A DNA stretch of 64,000 nucleotides, taken from Zingiber officinale. Lineage: Eukaryota; Streptophyta; Magnoliopsida; Zingiberales; Zingiberaceae. The stretch covers positions 116,479,794 to 116,543,793 of the forward strand of contig NC_055991.1 of assembly GCF_018446385.1 (NCBI RefSeq), given 5' to 3'. Positions 35,000-47,400 of the stretch are shown here, in pieces. Under the pieces are notes generated by a model. That model was not told the origin of the DNA. It made no database searches and was given only the letters and a program-made list of their open reading frames with translations. Every line of letters starts with the position of its first letter. Within the stretch, counting starts at the first letter, position 1. The position numbers and the translations under genes were made by a program.

Positions 35000-36230
35000 C
35001 TGTTTCTATGGGTTGAACGATATGAAGAAAGGGCGTCAAATTTATGTGATCATGGATCGATTAACCAAATTCGTCCATTTTCTCACTGACCCGTTAGACT
35101 GACCCTTTGAATCATTTGGCGTAGTTTCCAATGAGTCTGATGTACAAAATTTTATTTTGTGCAAAATTTCAGACAGACACATATAGACAAAGTGCATGAT
35201 TCAGACATTAGAAAATTTGCTTACAGTATGTGAGATGGACTTTGACAGCAATTGGAAAGATCATCTACGTCTAGTGGATTCGCCTATAACAACGAAACAC
35301 AATATCAGAGTAGCGAGAACACGATGGATTCATAATGCATAGAACACTAATTATCTACTTTAGAAGTAGATCATATAGCGTATAAGAGATCCCAGATCAT
35401 TATAGACTTTTCGAGATACTAGAATGAACTAGTATATGAGCATACTTAGTTGCTACTCTTAGATGATGATACTTGTGATATTTAAATAATAATAAAATAA
35501 TAAGTGTTAATCAAGGAATAGCCATATGAAATATTCTGAAAATTTTAGAATTTTTTCAAAATTTAAACATAGAGATCGTACTATACATTTTGTGAGGATG
35601 AATATATTGGACTATGAGAAAGCCGGTTTGGAATATCCGTTTAGTGAGAATTGATTAAGAAATTGATTTAATTAATTAGACCTAAGTTAGGGATTATAAA
35701 AACTATTTTTCCTAAATTCCTCTCATTTTTCGACTACTCTCCCGATTCCCTTCTCCCTCACGCGCCTCTGCCAGCGCCGCTGCTCGATCGCATTGGTACC
35801 CCTCGACTGCCGATGCTCCTCTTCTTTTCGTCATCGTCGGCCGCCCAAGCTCTGCTCTGGCTGGCGACCTCTCTCCTTTGCCCTAACTCGACACCACAGC
35901 AGCCGGCAGCCGAGCGCTTCTTTTGTGCCTTAGTGACCATTGTTGGGATCGAGTCCAGCTGATCGATCCGTTGTCGCCCCTCTCACCATCTTTCGTGCCC
36001 TGATTTTGATCCAGAGCTGCCGCTTCCCTCTTGGCGCATGCGTGATGCCCACGCATAGTCGCTGATTAGTTGTTCCTTCGTGAACATCCAGCCCAGCTCA
36101 CCGTCACTGCCTTGAGTTCTTTAATTTTAATGTTTGAGTTATGATTTAATTGATAGTTTTATTACCTTACTCTATTCATACTGTCGATGACACCGAGCAT
36201 GATTTCACAATATCCCTGCGCTTATTCTGG
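35000..36230 (+). mobile_element. LTR-retroelement scraps (fossil), uncertain
   Basis: A short plus-strand piece at about 35030-35100 reads like the gypsy integrase region (MDRLTKFVHF). 35640-36110 looks like an LTR 3' part with a GC-richer leader (frames around 35758-35940 are not a recognised gene). The ends are not found. It is heavily degraded. Confidence 0.4.
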
Positions 36231-36396
36231 GTATTGTTGGCACCAAGAACCACCACGTTCGTTTTTTTTTTAATGTTTTTTTTTTAATTTCGAATTTTAT
36301 TTCTTTCAACAATTGGGGACATTAATTAGAACGGAGGAGCAGTTGCAATTATATAGTAATGAGTAATCTAAAGCAGAACATAACTAATTCATGTGA

Positions 36397-36460
36397 AGAA
36401 TAGCGCTGCCTGTTACGACGACTGCCCAAGAATAGCGCTGCCTGTTACGACGACTGCCCA
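36397..36460. repeat. 32-bp exact tandem duplication
   Basis: AGAATAGCGCTGCCTGTTAC plus 12 more bases occurs twice head to tail with no visible difference, so it is recent. The function of the surrounding GC-rich 300 bases is unknown. Confidence 0.9.
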
Positions 36461-36689
36461 CCCAGGAATCACCACCGACGGGGCGGCGCTGTCTGCGTCG
36501 TCGGTGCTCCACGACCAAGCTAAAGGATCCATGACGATCGAAGAAGAAAAGAGATTGTGTAAAGCTCTGAAACAAGTGACGGAGGCGATCGCTGGCGACC
36601 GGCGCCGGCGGTCGATGGACGGGTGGCGGTCGACGGGCGGTCTGCGGCCAACGGGCGGTCGGCTAATTAGGGGTATATTTGATATTCAA

Positions 36690-36900
36690 ATTTTGATTAA
36701 ACAGTGACCTCGTAATGTAATCGGATTACATAGTATTTATTTTGTAATTCAGATTACAAAATTTCACTATTTTTTATAATCGAGATTACATTACATGTTT
36801 AAAGTTAAAATAAACAAAATAATCACTCTTGTAATGTAACTCTGATTATATTACAAGACAGATTATACCCTACCAAATATAATTCTAAATAAAAATTATT
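36690..36900. repeat. Palindrome-rich AT segment, possible MITE remnant
   Basis: Repeated inverted motifs of the type GTAATGTAATC/GATTACATTAC at about 36710, 36760, 36785 and 36830 resemble a degraded foldback element. The ends are not determined. Confidence 0.4.
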
Positions 36901-37920
36901 AGTATGTGATGGGATTAAATTAAATGATATCAGTTTAATAAATGTGTTATAATTACCGTTATCTAGTAGTCGTTTGTTTACCGTTTCAATCTTTGGCATA
37001 AATGGTAAGGAAAAGGGTGATAAAATCAATCATCGTCCTTTTAGAAAAATAAAATAAACCTTTTATACATCAGTCATCAACTTTTTATCTCAAGTGATTA
37101 GCTAACCACTCTATTTTAATTTTGGATATCCAAACATTGATTCCTCTTGTAGACCAAAAATAGAAATTAGACTCGAACAAATAAAGGTGTCTTTGATAAA
37201 ATATATACAATAAACTCTTCTTTGTTTTTTTTTTCTTGAACCCTGGAGCATCTAAGTTTCTTTCAATTTTCCCCCCTTTTTAATATACAAATGCGCACAT
37301 TCAGTGTTTGTAGGCATTCATGAAATACACAAGGCAAAACAGTACAAAAATTCCATAATAATCAGAATAACTAACACACAATGAAATTACGCATGACCAA
37401 AACTTTTTGCCATGGATAAATTAAAATTTTCTCAAATGTCAAACTCCGTTTTATATGTTGTGAAAAAGATTTTTGTTGCAGTTTTCTCATATGTGCACCT
37501 CCATTAAACAAAATACAAATACAATTGATGGGAGGTGAAGGTAGATTCCACTTGGTACTTCCTTGACTCAGTCAACATAGATTTCACATAATATTATTTT
37601 TACTCGGTCAACATGGGTCTGAACCACTTAGTTGACACAAATGCACTTAGGGTTATGTTGATCTCGAAAGAGCTCGAGAGCGTTTATAGGGAGCTCTAAT
37701 GTGTTTATGGGGAATTTGGTGTTGGATGCATATGAATGGAAAAGAGGTTGAGCATGTAGAGAAAAAATACTTCATTATGATTGAGATTTTAATCACACAT
37801 TGAAAGTTTCAAGGCATATTAGTTGTTTTATATTGATTCACAAACATATATGTTGTGAATAAATACATGAGGAGACGCTTTTTCTCACACTTGAGTGCAC
37901 AAGTATGTACTGAACCAAGT

Positions 37921-38346
37921 TGACTCGTTTGCAAGATTTGTGCATGTCAAATGCCAGATCATTACTCGGTCATCCAATGTAGGGAAAGCATGAAACTCCT
38001 ATAAGAGGAGGCCATGACCGACCTTGAAAGCAGAAGGATACAATTGACTCGTTTGCTAGATTTGTGCATGTCAAATGCCGGACCATTACTCGATCATCCA
38101 ATGTAGCGAAGACATGAAATTCCTATAAGAGGAGGCCATGACTCACCTGGCCTCGAAAGCAGAAGGATACAATAGCTAGCAAAAAGAAAATCCTCCACCT
38201 TCGTTTCCCATCTTTCTTATCTGCCATGCACTCGCTCTATAGCTCTACCTGCGATAGCATTTAAATACTCTCTCAATTCAGTATGAACACTCGCTCTATA
38301 GCTCTACCTGCGATAATATTCAAATACTCTCTCAATTCAATACGAA
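37921..38346. repeat. Two adjacent tandem duplications (124 bp and 59 bp units)
   Basis: 37921-38044 is repeated at about 38045-38168 with several changes. 38229-38287 is repeated at 38288-38346. Both may lie in a decayed LTR (37540-38360 has LTR-like composition), but I cannot place its ends. 38360-39380 is AT-rich with no gene seen. Confidence 0.75.
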
Positions 38347-39384
38347 CAACTAGTGTTTGGTTGTAAATGTGTAATGATAACAAAGAAAGCAGTTATGGAA
38401 AATAATTTTATATTGATTTCAATTAATAGAGATTTATCATATTTGACATCATAATCAAAGATTGACAGCAAAAGATAATATTAGATTGATAGTAAAAGAT
38501 AATATTTCTAAATTTTAGACTCGACATCTACTAATAAATTAGTTTTGTGGAGTCCAAAGTAATCACTTAAATCATCATAATTTTACCTAAAATTAGATTA
38601 AATAGTGACGGTTTTTGCCATTCTTCGTATTCTTCTCAGAAATACGAAAAACTCAACAAACAAGTCTATCCTAATTTTCTCTTATATGATGTTCGATGAT
38701 TAAAAAAATTGTATTAACTAAAAAAAACTTGATCTAGCATATAAAAATAAATCAATAAAAAACTTAAACTTTATTGTCAATGAAAACGACTAAACAGAAC
38801 CTGTGGCTTTGATACCAATTAATAGTTCTTGTAAAATCTAAGTCGCATAAATTCTAGACATAAGAATTTGAATAGAAAAAATAAGAACATATGAGCATGG
38901 ATCTTCGTTTTATCGAAAACATAACATAAGAAAAATAAATACATAAACAAATATTACAAGGAATCTAATTGAAAAGTCATCCTTGTCTTTAGCATTGTTA
39001 AAAAATAATCCCTGTGGAAGAATATATAGCGGAAAGAAAATGAAGGTCTTCCAAGGGGCTTATGGATGATAGCGCCGAAAAATTTTAAGTTAATGGAGAA
39101 TCAAAAGCTCTATCAAAATTAAATCCTAAATCTTTAAGACAACCTTATATATAATGAGCATCTATTATCAATTCATAAATGATAATAAATACGAGAATAT
39201 AAATTTTACACATATAAAGTCTACATCTAATAATCGAAATCCAATAAATTTAAGTTAAATCATTTTAATATGTTCAATTTAATTTATACTCATATAATTT
39301 ACAATTAAATCAATCTAATAGAGATAATAACCAACCGATTTTACCGTGAATTTCTTGTATATTGTTTGTTAAATCAATGATTCT

Positions 39385-39953
39385 GCGCCTGCAGCGGTTC
39401 CCCGTCACTGTTCGCAATAAGAAAGGCTAAGACAGAGGAAGCCAGGGGAGGCGGTGGAGCAGGTCAGCGCAAGGCTTCTGCTTCTAGAGGAGGCCTTCGT
39501 GCGTCGGGTTTATCGGCGTCATGTTCGGGTGCTTTATGAATTGGATAAGGCGGCGGAGGTATTGGTGAACGTGGAGCTGCTGGATGAGGCGACGATGCCA
39601 GCATTACACAGGTGGGCGGTGAGGTTGGGTGAGCACAAGGGGGTGAAGGTATGATGTCATAGTGCTCCGATGACTTTACTTTTAAATTCTACCTAAAATA
39701 TCTCAGATTAATAAAGAAACTGCTTTTAAACTTATAATTTTATATATATATATTTTTAATATAGGACTTTAATTAACTCTAATTTTAAAATATCTCAAAT
39801 CAAGATATTTTATATCTTTATAAATCTATTATCTATTTCATATATTTACAACATGAAATCTTTAATTCTATCAAAATAGTGCTGGAGTTCTGGAAGATTC
39901 TTTATAGAAGAGGAAAGAGCACATTGCCACCGACGTAAAGAATTAATTAACAC
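39385..39953 (+). pseudogene. Relic of a third tau GST (exon 2 only)
   Basis: 39392-39665 matches exon 2 of the two intact GSTs, from just after a CTGCAG acceptor, through EEAFV and LLDEATMPALHRWAV, to the codons before the C-terminus. It has several internal gaps. The last codons and 3' flank reappear at about 39876-39953 (the ...GTAAAGAATTAATTAACAC end). Roughly 210 bases of unrelated AT-rich DNA lie between. Exon 1 is not seen within 1 kb upstream. It shows the GST cluster once extended further right. A Harbinger-type element is inserted right at its 3' end. Confidence 0.88.
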
Positions 39954-40164
39954 TTAGGATATGTTTGGTTCAAGTCATCATGTATAACCTTGGTTATGTG
40001 ATTACTAGGTAATCACATAACTAAGGTTATGAGGAATAAAACATAACTAATGTTATTTGGTTCAACCTAGGTAATGCAACAAAAACTTGTTTGTTTGAAG
40101 GTTTTAATGAATACCCTAGTTTAATATTTTACCGTATTACCCTCCGTTACAAAACCAACTATAC

Positions 40165-40208
<44 letters not shown>

Positions 40209-41000
40209 TATTTTTTAATATTTTTTTACTTTTCTTTTTTCTGTATATTTTTTTATTTTTTTATGTGTTTTTTTATTTTTTAATATTTTTATATTATTTA
40301 TATTTATATTTTTTTACATTTTTTAATTTTAATTTTAATTTTTTTATTTAATTTTTTTATTTTTAAAATTTTTTAAATTTTTATAATAGTATTTAAGTCT
40401 TATATAATAGTTTCAATGAGATTATTAGTCTTCTAAAATAAGACGTATGATCTCATAGAATATTAATTTGATCAATTTTCTTAAAATTTTTAAATTGTAG
40501 TAGTGATTAAAAACATATCAATTGATGTTGATCAATTCATGTTTATTAGTCTGATTTCTTCTTATTTATTAATGTAAATATGGTTACAGAACAAAAGAGT
40601 ACCGTTGGCTAAAGATCTTCTCCGAAGGTTTTTTTTTTTAAATATCAATATACTACCGCGGTTCTTTTTTGTGCAAAAAAAAAATCCATATAATTTGATT
40701 TTGCTATGAAAATTCATTGCATAACATTTGAGCAAATCTGCTTTCTTCGATGGAATACGCCAACAGAGTGGTAAATATCAGTAATTCAGAGAGCAAAAAT
40801 CACCATTTTAATTTATTAATCAATGGACAAAACAGTCATCCCACTTGAGATGTAAAATAAAAAAAAAAGATACATTACGATAACAATTTTCTTCAAATAA
40901 TGATCTTCGAATTACGTAGTTGATCACTAGTATTCCTACATTGTACTTTTATTTGTATGATAAATGAACCCCCCCCCCCCCCCGAAGTAAAAATCTTGAC

Positions 41001-41808
41001 TTATAATTTTACCATCATCTTGGAAAATTGAGAATCCACACACACAACCACCTGAAACAATGAAAATTCAGCTCAGTACATCAATCACCATTAATACCTT
41101 TTAGGAGTATTTCACAGTTTGGAATACCTTGCCAAAGCTTTTGCCAGAATGTAAATGTTCAACTGCATCTACTACAGAGTCAAGACCGTTGAATCTTTTA
41201 GGATCAACAGCAACCTGATATATGTAATTCAGAGTTACATGGGAAAAACTTAAAATTTTAAATCTTCAGTTCCTTTAATGGGTAAATGAGTTAAAGTCTT
41301 CAAGTTTGATGCTCAACTGTTAGCCAAATCCAGTTAACAATTTGACATTGTTGGTCCATGAAGTTTTTTAGTTCAAAATACTATATAACTTAAGAGAATT
41401 ATTCTAGCCTACATCCGTGGATTATTTAATCAATCAGCTAAACAAAACTACAGAGATGACTATAGTTGAACTTAAATTTATACTAGTGCATCCTTTTGGT
41501 TATAGTAGCTAGTTGAAAAAGACTGGAAAGTATAGCAAGTAGATAAGAGGAGCAAAATATTAATAAATTTATATTAATCGGTGAGATCCACCTATCCATT
41601 CATTCATGGCAACTAATTCTGTTCATGAGATAATTAAGTGCACACTTATCAATCAAAGCAAGGAAGTCATAGTTGAAGATAGAAGACAAGTTGAATAAAT
41701 CAAACTCTACATAATTACATTTACACGTACCATAGTTTGACTTTTTGCAAGTAGTTTCTCACAAAGTCCAGGATACTTCAAAGGTTGCCACCCATTATTC
41801 CCTTGGTA
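41001..41808 (-). pseudogene. Captured 3' exons of a zinc-binding dehydrogenase (PTGR3/ZADH2-like)
   Basis: Three minus-strand exons have GT-AG borders and matching phase 0. 41808-41731 encodes 26 residues containing GWQPLKYPGLCEKLLAKSQ. 41214-41128 encodes 29 residues, VAVDPKRFNGLDSVV onward to GKSFGK. 41051-41001 encodes VVVCVDSQFSKMMVKL and a stop. Together they resemble the C-terminal end of plant quinone-oxidoreductase-like medium-chain dehydrogenases. The exon that should sit between the first two (around LVQYAHLWQ in relatives, from memory) is not found, and no upstream exons are seen. It is therefore a partial copy, not a working gene. Introns are retained, so it was copied from DNA rather than mRNA. 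It lies inside the 39957-43242 element. Confidence 0.82.
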
Positions 41809-42583
41809 CTGAAACATATGACGAAGAGAACATCTTAGAAAGAAGTGGATGTAAAATGTAACATAGATGATAATGGCACGTTAATGCATTATCTTATCTT
41901 ACTATAATTTATTCTGGAAGAAGAACAATAATGGCACGTTTACTAAAGGCAATCCAACAGTTCATACAAGCACAGAAGGAATAAATGAGATAAGGCAACA
42001 TCAATATGTGCACTTTTAGATAATCTATTTTGGGGCAGGACAACAGTTTTATACAAAATGTGATAAGAAAACTAAAAGGTTATTATCATACTATATTACA
42101 AACTATATCCGCACAACATAATAAGAATGTCTAATTTAGCCATTGTTGAATGTTGGAGCCAAGGTTCGTGGATCATACTGCACACTATTGATGGAACACA
42201 CCTTGTATCACATGAAGCAACCAAAATTGACACAAAAACAGAGTCAAAGAACAAAGAATAATAAAAAATACAAATTGTAACCTCAGCATTTACAACACAT
42301 GATATTAGGATGGCCAAATTTTCTCTGCAGGGAGGACAAGGACATGAGGCATGGACAACTAACCAAGACCTAACCGACAAGATCTAAACAAGAGCTAAAT
42401 AAAAACTAAACAACAACTAAATATTATTGATCTAAACAGCAACTAACCAAAAGGGCAATCCATAGATGACAATCATTGGTCTTTCAAATTGACCAAATCA
42501 AAGTTGATCAGTTCTAGCAGTGTATAAAATCAGTTCAAATCGACCAAATCATGATGCAACAATCGCTAAAAAACCCCGCTGGA

Positions 42584-42960
42584 CGCCCTGAGCTTCGTGT
42601 GCGCGAGAGGGAGGATGTCGCGGACAACCGGTGCAGAGAAACGCTAAGATCAGTTCTAACAGTGTATAAGATCATACCTTTTCCAAGAAGCCGAGTGGGG
42701 ATCGTCGTAGAGAAACGCCGCTAGAAGGCCTGAGCTTCGTGTGCGCGAGAGGGAGGATGTCGCAGAGAACCGGCGCTAGGTCGCCGCGAGAGGGAAAAGG
42801 TCGTGCGTGTACGCGAGAGGAGAAGCGGCGAAAGGCTAGGGTTTTCGTGCTGCTCGCGAGAGGAGGAGCGGCGAAAGGTAGGGTTTCCGTCTCGTGTTCG
42901 CGAGAGGAGGAGCGGCGGGTTGGGTTTCACGTGTTCGCTCGAGAGGGTTTGATTATATTG
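42584..42960. repeat. GC-rich segment with nested direct repeats
   Basis: A roughly 50-bp segment starting CCTGAGCTTCGTGTGCGCG occurs at about 42586 and 42729. It is followed by three to four copies of a GCGAGAGGAGGAGCGGCG motif spaced 45-55 bp. GC content contrasts with its neighbours, so it may be a captured 5' leader or CpG-rich promoter. Frames on both strands look incidental. Confidence 0.65.
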
Positions 42961-43245
42961 GAGGGGTTGATTGAAATTTGGTAAATCTATAAGGTTATTT
43001 ATGTCTCAAAGGGTAAATAACGAAGGATAATATTGTCTTAATTTTTTGATTAACCAGGGAATCAAAGAAAACCCCAATTTTATGGGGTTTTCTGTTTCCG
43101 GACTATATGCCCAACTTGCTGATGTGTCAGGCATGTAGCATAACTTAGGAATCATCAATTATCAAAACCAAACAAGATTTTGGTGGATAACCTTGGATGG
43201 ATAACCAAAGTTATCAAAGATAACCCTGAACCAAACACACCCTTA

Positions 43246-43880
43246 GGGTGCGTTTGGTTCGGGGTTATTCTTGATAACCTTGATTATCCATCCAAGGTTA
43301 TCAACAAAAACCTTATTTGGTTTAAGTATTCGATGATTCCCAAGTAATGTTTCATGCCCGACACGTTAGCAAAAGGGTCATGCAGCCCGGAATCGGAAAA
43401 CCTCATAAAACTAAAGTTTTTCTTGATTCCGGGGTTAACGAATTTTTTTTACCAAAAATACCCTCCGATAAGAAAAAACATGAAAAAAAGAGAAAAAATG
43501 TAAAAAAATATAAAAAATTGTTTTAAAAAATAAAAAAATGTTTTAAAAAATTTAAAATTTTAATTTTTTTAAAAAATAAAAATTTTAAAAAAAAATAAAA
43601 AATTTAAAAAATGTTAAAAAAATTTAAAATTTTTAAAAAATTTATAAAAATTTAAATTTTTTTTTAAAAAAATTAAAATTAAAATTTTTTTTAAAAATTT
43701 TAAAAAATAAAAAAAATTAAAAAATTTTAAAAATAAAATAAATAAATAAAAATTAAAATTAAAAAAATGTAAAAAAATAAAAAATATAAATAATATAAAA
43801 ATATAAAAATATTAAAAAATAAAAAAACACATAAAAAAATATACCAGAAAAAGAAAAGTAAAAAAACATTAAAAAATAAA

Positions 43881-43916
<36 letters not shown>

Positions 43917-44118
43917 GTATAATTAGTTTTGTAACTGAGGGTAATGCGGTAAAATATTAAAATAGGGTATTCATTAAAACCTTCAAACAAATAAATTTTT
44001 GTTACATTACCTAAGTTGAACCAAACAACATTTGATTATGTTTTATTCCCTATAACCTTAGTTATGTGATTACCTGATAATCACATAACCAAGATTATAC
44101 ATGATGCCAAACGCACCC
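43246..44118 (+). mobile_element. Harbinger-type MITE, back to back with the previous element
   Basis: The element is 873 bp with ends GGGTGCGTTTGGTTC and the complement of GGGTGCGTTTGGC, flanked by TTA (43243-43245, shared with the left neighbour, and 44119-44121). The middle is almost pure A/T with an ATT/AAT microsatellite near 43878-43915. It is non-coding. It is the short form of the family of the 39957 element, in the opposite orientation. Confidence 0.85.
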
Positions 44119-44472
44119 TTAGGGATATAATATAAACATAATATGGGAGATGGGCGAGCTCCAGTCTTTCCTGTACTACTTTTCTAAAAGGTTGAGCTAA
44201 GAAAATCAATAAATGCAGAATTGCCTATCCTTATCTTATATTTAATCTTCTATGTGCATAGATCTTATGCTCTCTACTGAAAATTGTTCGTCAGGGCAAA
44301 AAAGTGAGAACATTGCCAACACTGTTGACCACGTGAGTGTGCTTGGCAAAAAACATAAAAATATAAAAAGCATCTCTAATTATTAAAATTATCAATAGTA
44401 CGCTCATTAATAAAGAAAAAAAAGTCAAATTAATACCTTATTAATAAAAAAAATAGTATACAAATAGACGGA

Positions 44473-47400
44473 TCAATTTTCCCCTCCACTTAATCTGAGT
44501 ATGCGAAGAACATTTTCATACACTACGAATGTTATTGACGACGCTGGGATGTTCTTCAACAAGTTGGACGTCAAGCCCCTGTAAAATCCGCGAAGTCCTT
44601 CAAACCTGCAGCGCCGAGTTAGCAAGCAATAATGTGTCTCTCAATTAACATTATGAAATTGAACAAATAATCAATCAACGAGCATAATTCTCCTACTACA
44701 AGACCAATCAAACTATGGTTTTGCATGAATTTGATTGCAGCTGACATATGTTTAGGTAGAAACTAAAACGAGGACAAATGACTAAATAAATGTGTTGGAC
44801 CAGCGCGGTGGCTCGTGGAACTCTGTAGAATGCCAATTTAGTTCAACAACAAAGTCAAGATATCAATTTTCTTTTCTACCAAAAATCTACAAAATGAAGA
44901 ATGTGCTACCAACATAACGTTGGTAAGACATCATTATTTACCTTGCAGTTTCCTTTATAACATGCCAACTATCTGAATACTTTGGGGTTCCATTGATATT
45001 AGGTCTTTGCTGCAATATACAAAGAAAATATTTAATTGGGATACAAGGGCAAGCTGATTGTATTGCTCATATATTAAAATGGATAGAAAATATAACTTTT
45101 CAATATCCAAAATTAGATGGGCATAGGAAAAAGAAACAGGTCTGACAATTATAAAAGAAAACTTCAAGTACCTGTAACCGAGAACGAATAACCTACAAAG
45201 GGACAACCACAATCAGCTAGTAAGCTAGCTTGCTGAGTAAAGGCATCGAGTTCAGGTTAACAAATCTAGAAAGATGATAACAAATCTTGAACAGCTTGCC
45301 TGATATGGATATGTGAATAGGATTGCAACAATTTTAGACGAAGCCCCAAGAGCAGCATAGTCGAATGAGCTCTAATAAGAGAAACAAAATAAAACAATGA
45401 ATCTCATCATAAGCAAAGTATTGGATAGTGCAACAGTACAAGGTGTTAGCAAAATGAATAGTACAACTATATCAAAGACACAAGTAAAAAAAATTATATT
45501 ATATGCTGGACAATACTTCCTATTCTACTTAGTCTCAGCTTTTAACAGCAAACAAAAAATGAATGGGCAAAAATACTTATCTTGGTTTCATAATAATTTT
45601 TTTAGCATAATTTGCATCATTCAATTTTTTTCAGCCATAATGTGACAACTATATGATTATAACTGCCAAAAGATATAGCAATTACAGTATAACAGAGAAT
45701 CTAGATTGATATAGTAAAAAAGACAATCTACGTACTAAGACTGTGATTACCTGATCTGAAAGAATATTATTTATTTAGATTATGAAGTCATTCCTCAAAT
45801 TAGTTTGCAAACATTGAAAAACTTGAGATAAATAAAGAAATTCATCATCAAGCCATCTTTATCCTAACTATATGGGACCGCTAGCTCTATTATAACATCA
45901 GTAATATTCAAATTAATTATATCATTTTAATATGATTATTTTATTTCTTTGTTCTCACTCTATTGCTCATACCTTCATTCATAGATTTAACTCTTCTAAG
46001 AATCAATTGGTCGCCTTTAAAAAATGCTCGTGCAATGCTATCTACTCTCATTTTATTATGTATTGGAGCAATGTTTGATTAATCTCCTCAACAGTAGTAT
46101 TTTTTTAATTTAATGTCATCTAGCAATTCTTCGCATCCATCTTAGCAATCTCAAATTGCTATATTGATTTATTTTTACGATACTTCCTCACAGTTCATCG
46201 CTCTAATCCATTTCATAAAGTATGGCAACCGATTTAACAATCATATAAATTTACTTTTTAACTTAAGGGAGATATGACAATCACATGAGACTCTAGAAGC
46301 TCTTCTACATTCTGAATACTTGTTCTTAATCCTAATACTGGTATCTTCATCAATATCAACTTCATGAAATATCTAAAACTATCATAAGAATTGCATGCTC
46401 ACTTATTCAGCAATAACATTGATTCTCTTCGTGTTCCCTGAGCTATTTTACATATTTAAATTTAGTACTAATAGATAGTATAACTAAGAAGGGGAGCCTT
46501 GGCGCAACGGTCAAGTTGTTGCCATGTGACCAAAAGGTCACGGGTTCGAATCCTGGAAACAACCTCTTGCAAAAAAAGAAGGTAAGGCTGCGTACAATGG
46601 ATCCTTCCTCGGGACCCCACATGGTGGGAGCTTCGTGCACCGGGCTGCCCTTTTTTTTTAGATAGTATAACTATATAGTCCAAGATTTTCCATATTATCA
46701 TGAACCACTAGGATTCATGATCATATCCTCCAACTAAAATGCAAGATTTTTTTATATAAAAAAGTGGATTTTCAAACTTTGGAAATAAGAGAATCTGGCA
46801 TCTATTCAAGCCTACCACTATCTATATATATAGATACATGCAATCAATAATATCTACTCATTGAAATGCATTGCTTCAGAATATTACCAATGATTCATCT
46901 CCACCCATGGCATTTGTCTTTGCTCCTTTTCCCTTGGTGTGAGTAACAAGTCTACGGAGTTCTTCATAAACTGTAAACTGAATTGCACCATGAGTAACCT
47001 AACCAAATATTAACAAACATCAAATTTACCATTACTAATGATATATAGAGAAGTAAAGAAAGTCTGTGGTAAAGAAAATTGTGTGACAAATGATTGACAC
47101 AAATTTCAAATGCTAAATGAGAGAAGTGGAAAACAAATCAAACTGAAGAGGTACAGACGTAAGAGTTCCTGTGTTTAAGTTCCGCTGGAATAAGAATAAA
47201 TACTCATGAATTTTGCACATGTGGGCTTCAACTAGCTATTCTTGTCTAGACATGTATACATAAGGAAAGTGTTAAGAAATATGATTTGGGCCCTGCCACA
47301 TATCTTAAGCTTTGGGCATAATTGCTCAACCACTCAAACTTACAGAAATTAGAACCTTCAGATGAAATCTCAATTGCATCTTTTATTATTGTCAAATAAG

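Larger units (their letters stand above)
39957..43242 (-). mobile_element. Harbinger-type element carrying host gene exons
   Basis: TTA flanks at 39954-39956 and 43243-43245. The ends are GGATATGTTTGG and the complement of GGGTGTGTTTGG. The outer 250-500 bases on each side match, in reverse orientation, the whole of the neighbouring 43246-44118 element, so it is the same family with about 2.5 kb of extra DNA in its middle (about 40460-42990). That insert holds three exons of a dehydrogenase gene (41001-41808), a C15 run (40969-40983) and a GC-rich repeated stretch (42584-42960). There is no transposase. It must have relied on one elsewhere, possibly the 6575 type. Confidence 0.8.

Noticed and set aside
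46443-46701. Small minus-strand frames and a tRNA gene at 46491
   Set aside because: The sequence is an Au SINE with exact target duplications. The tRNA likeness is its Pol III head, and no cloverleaf is complete.
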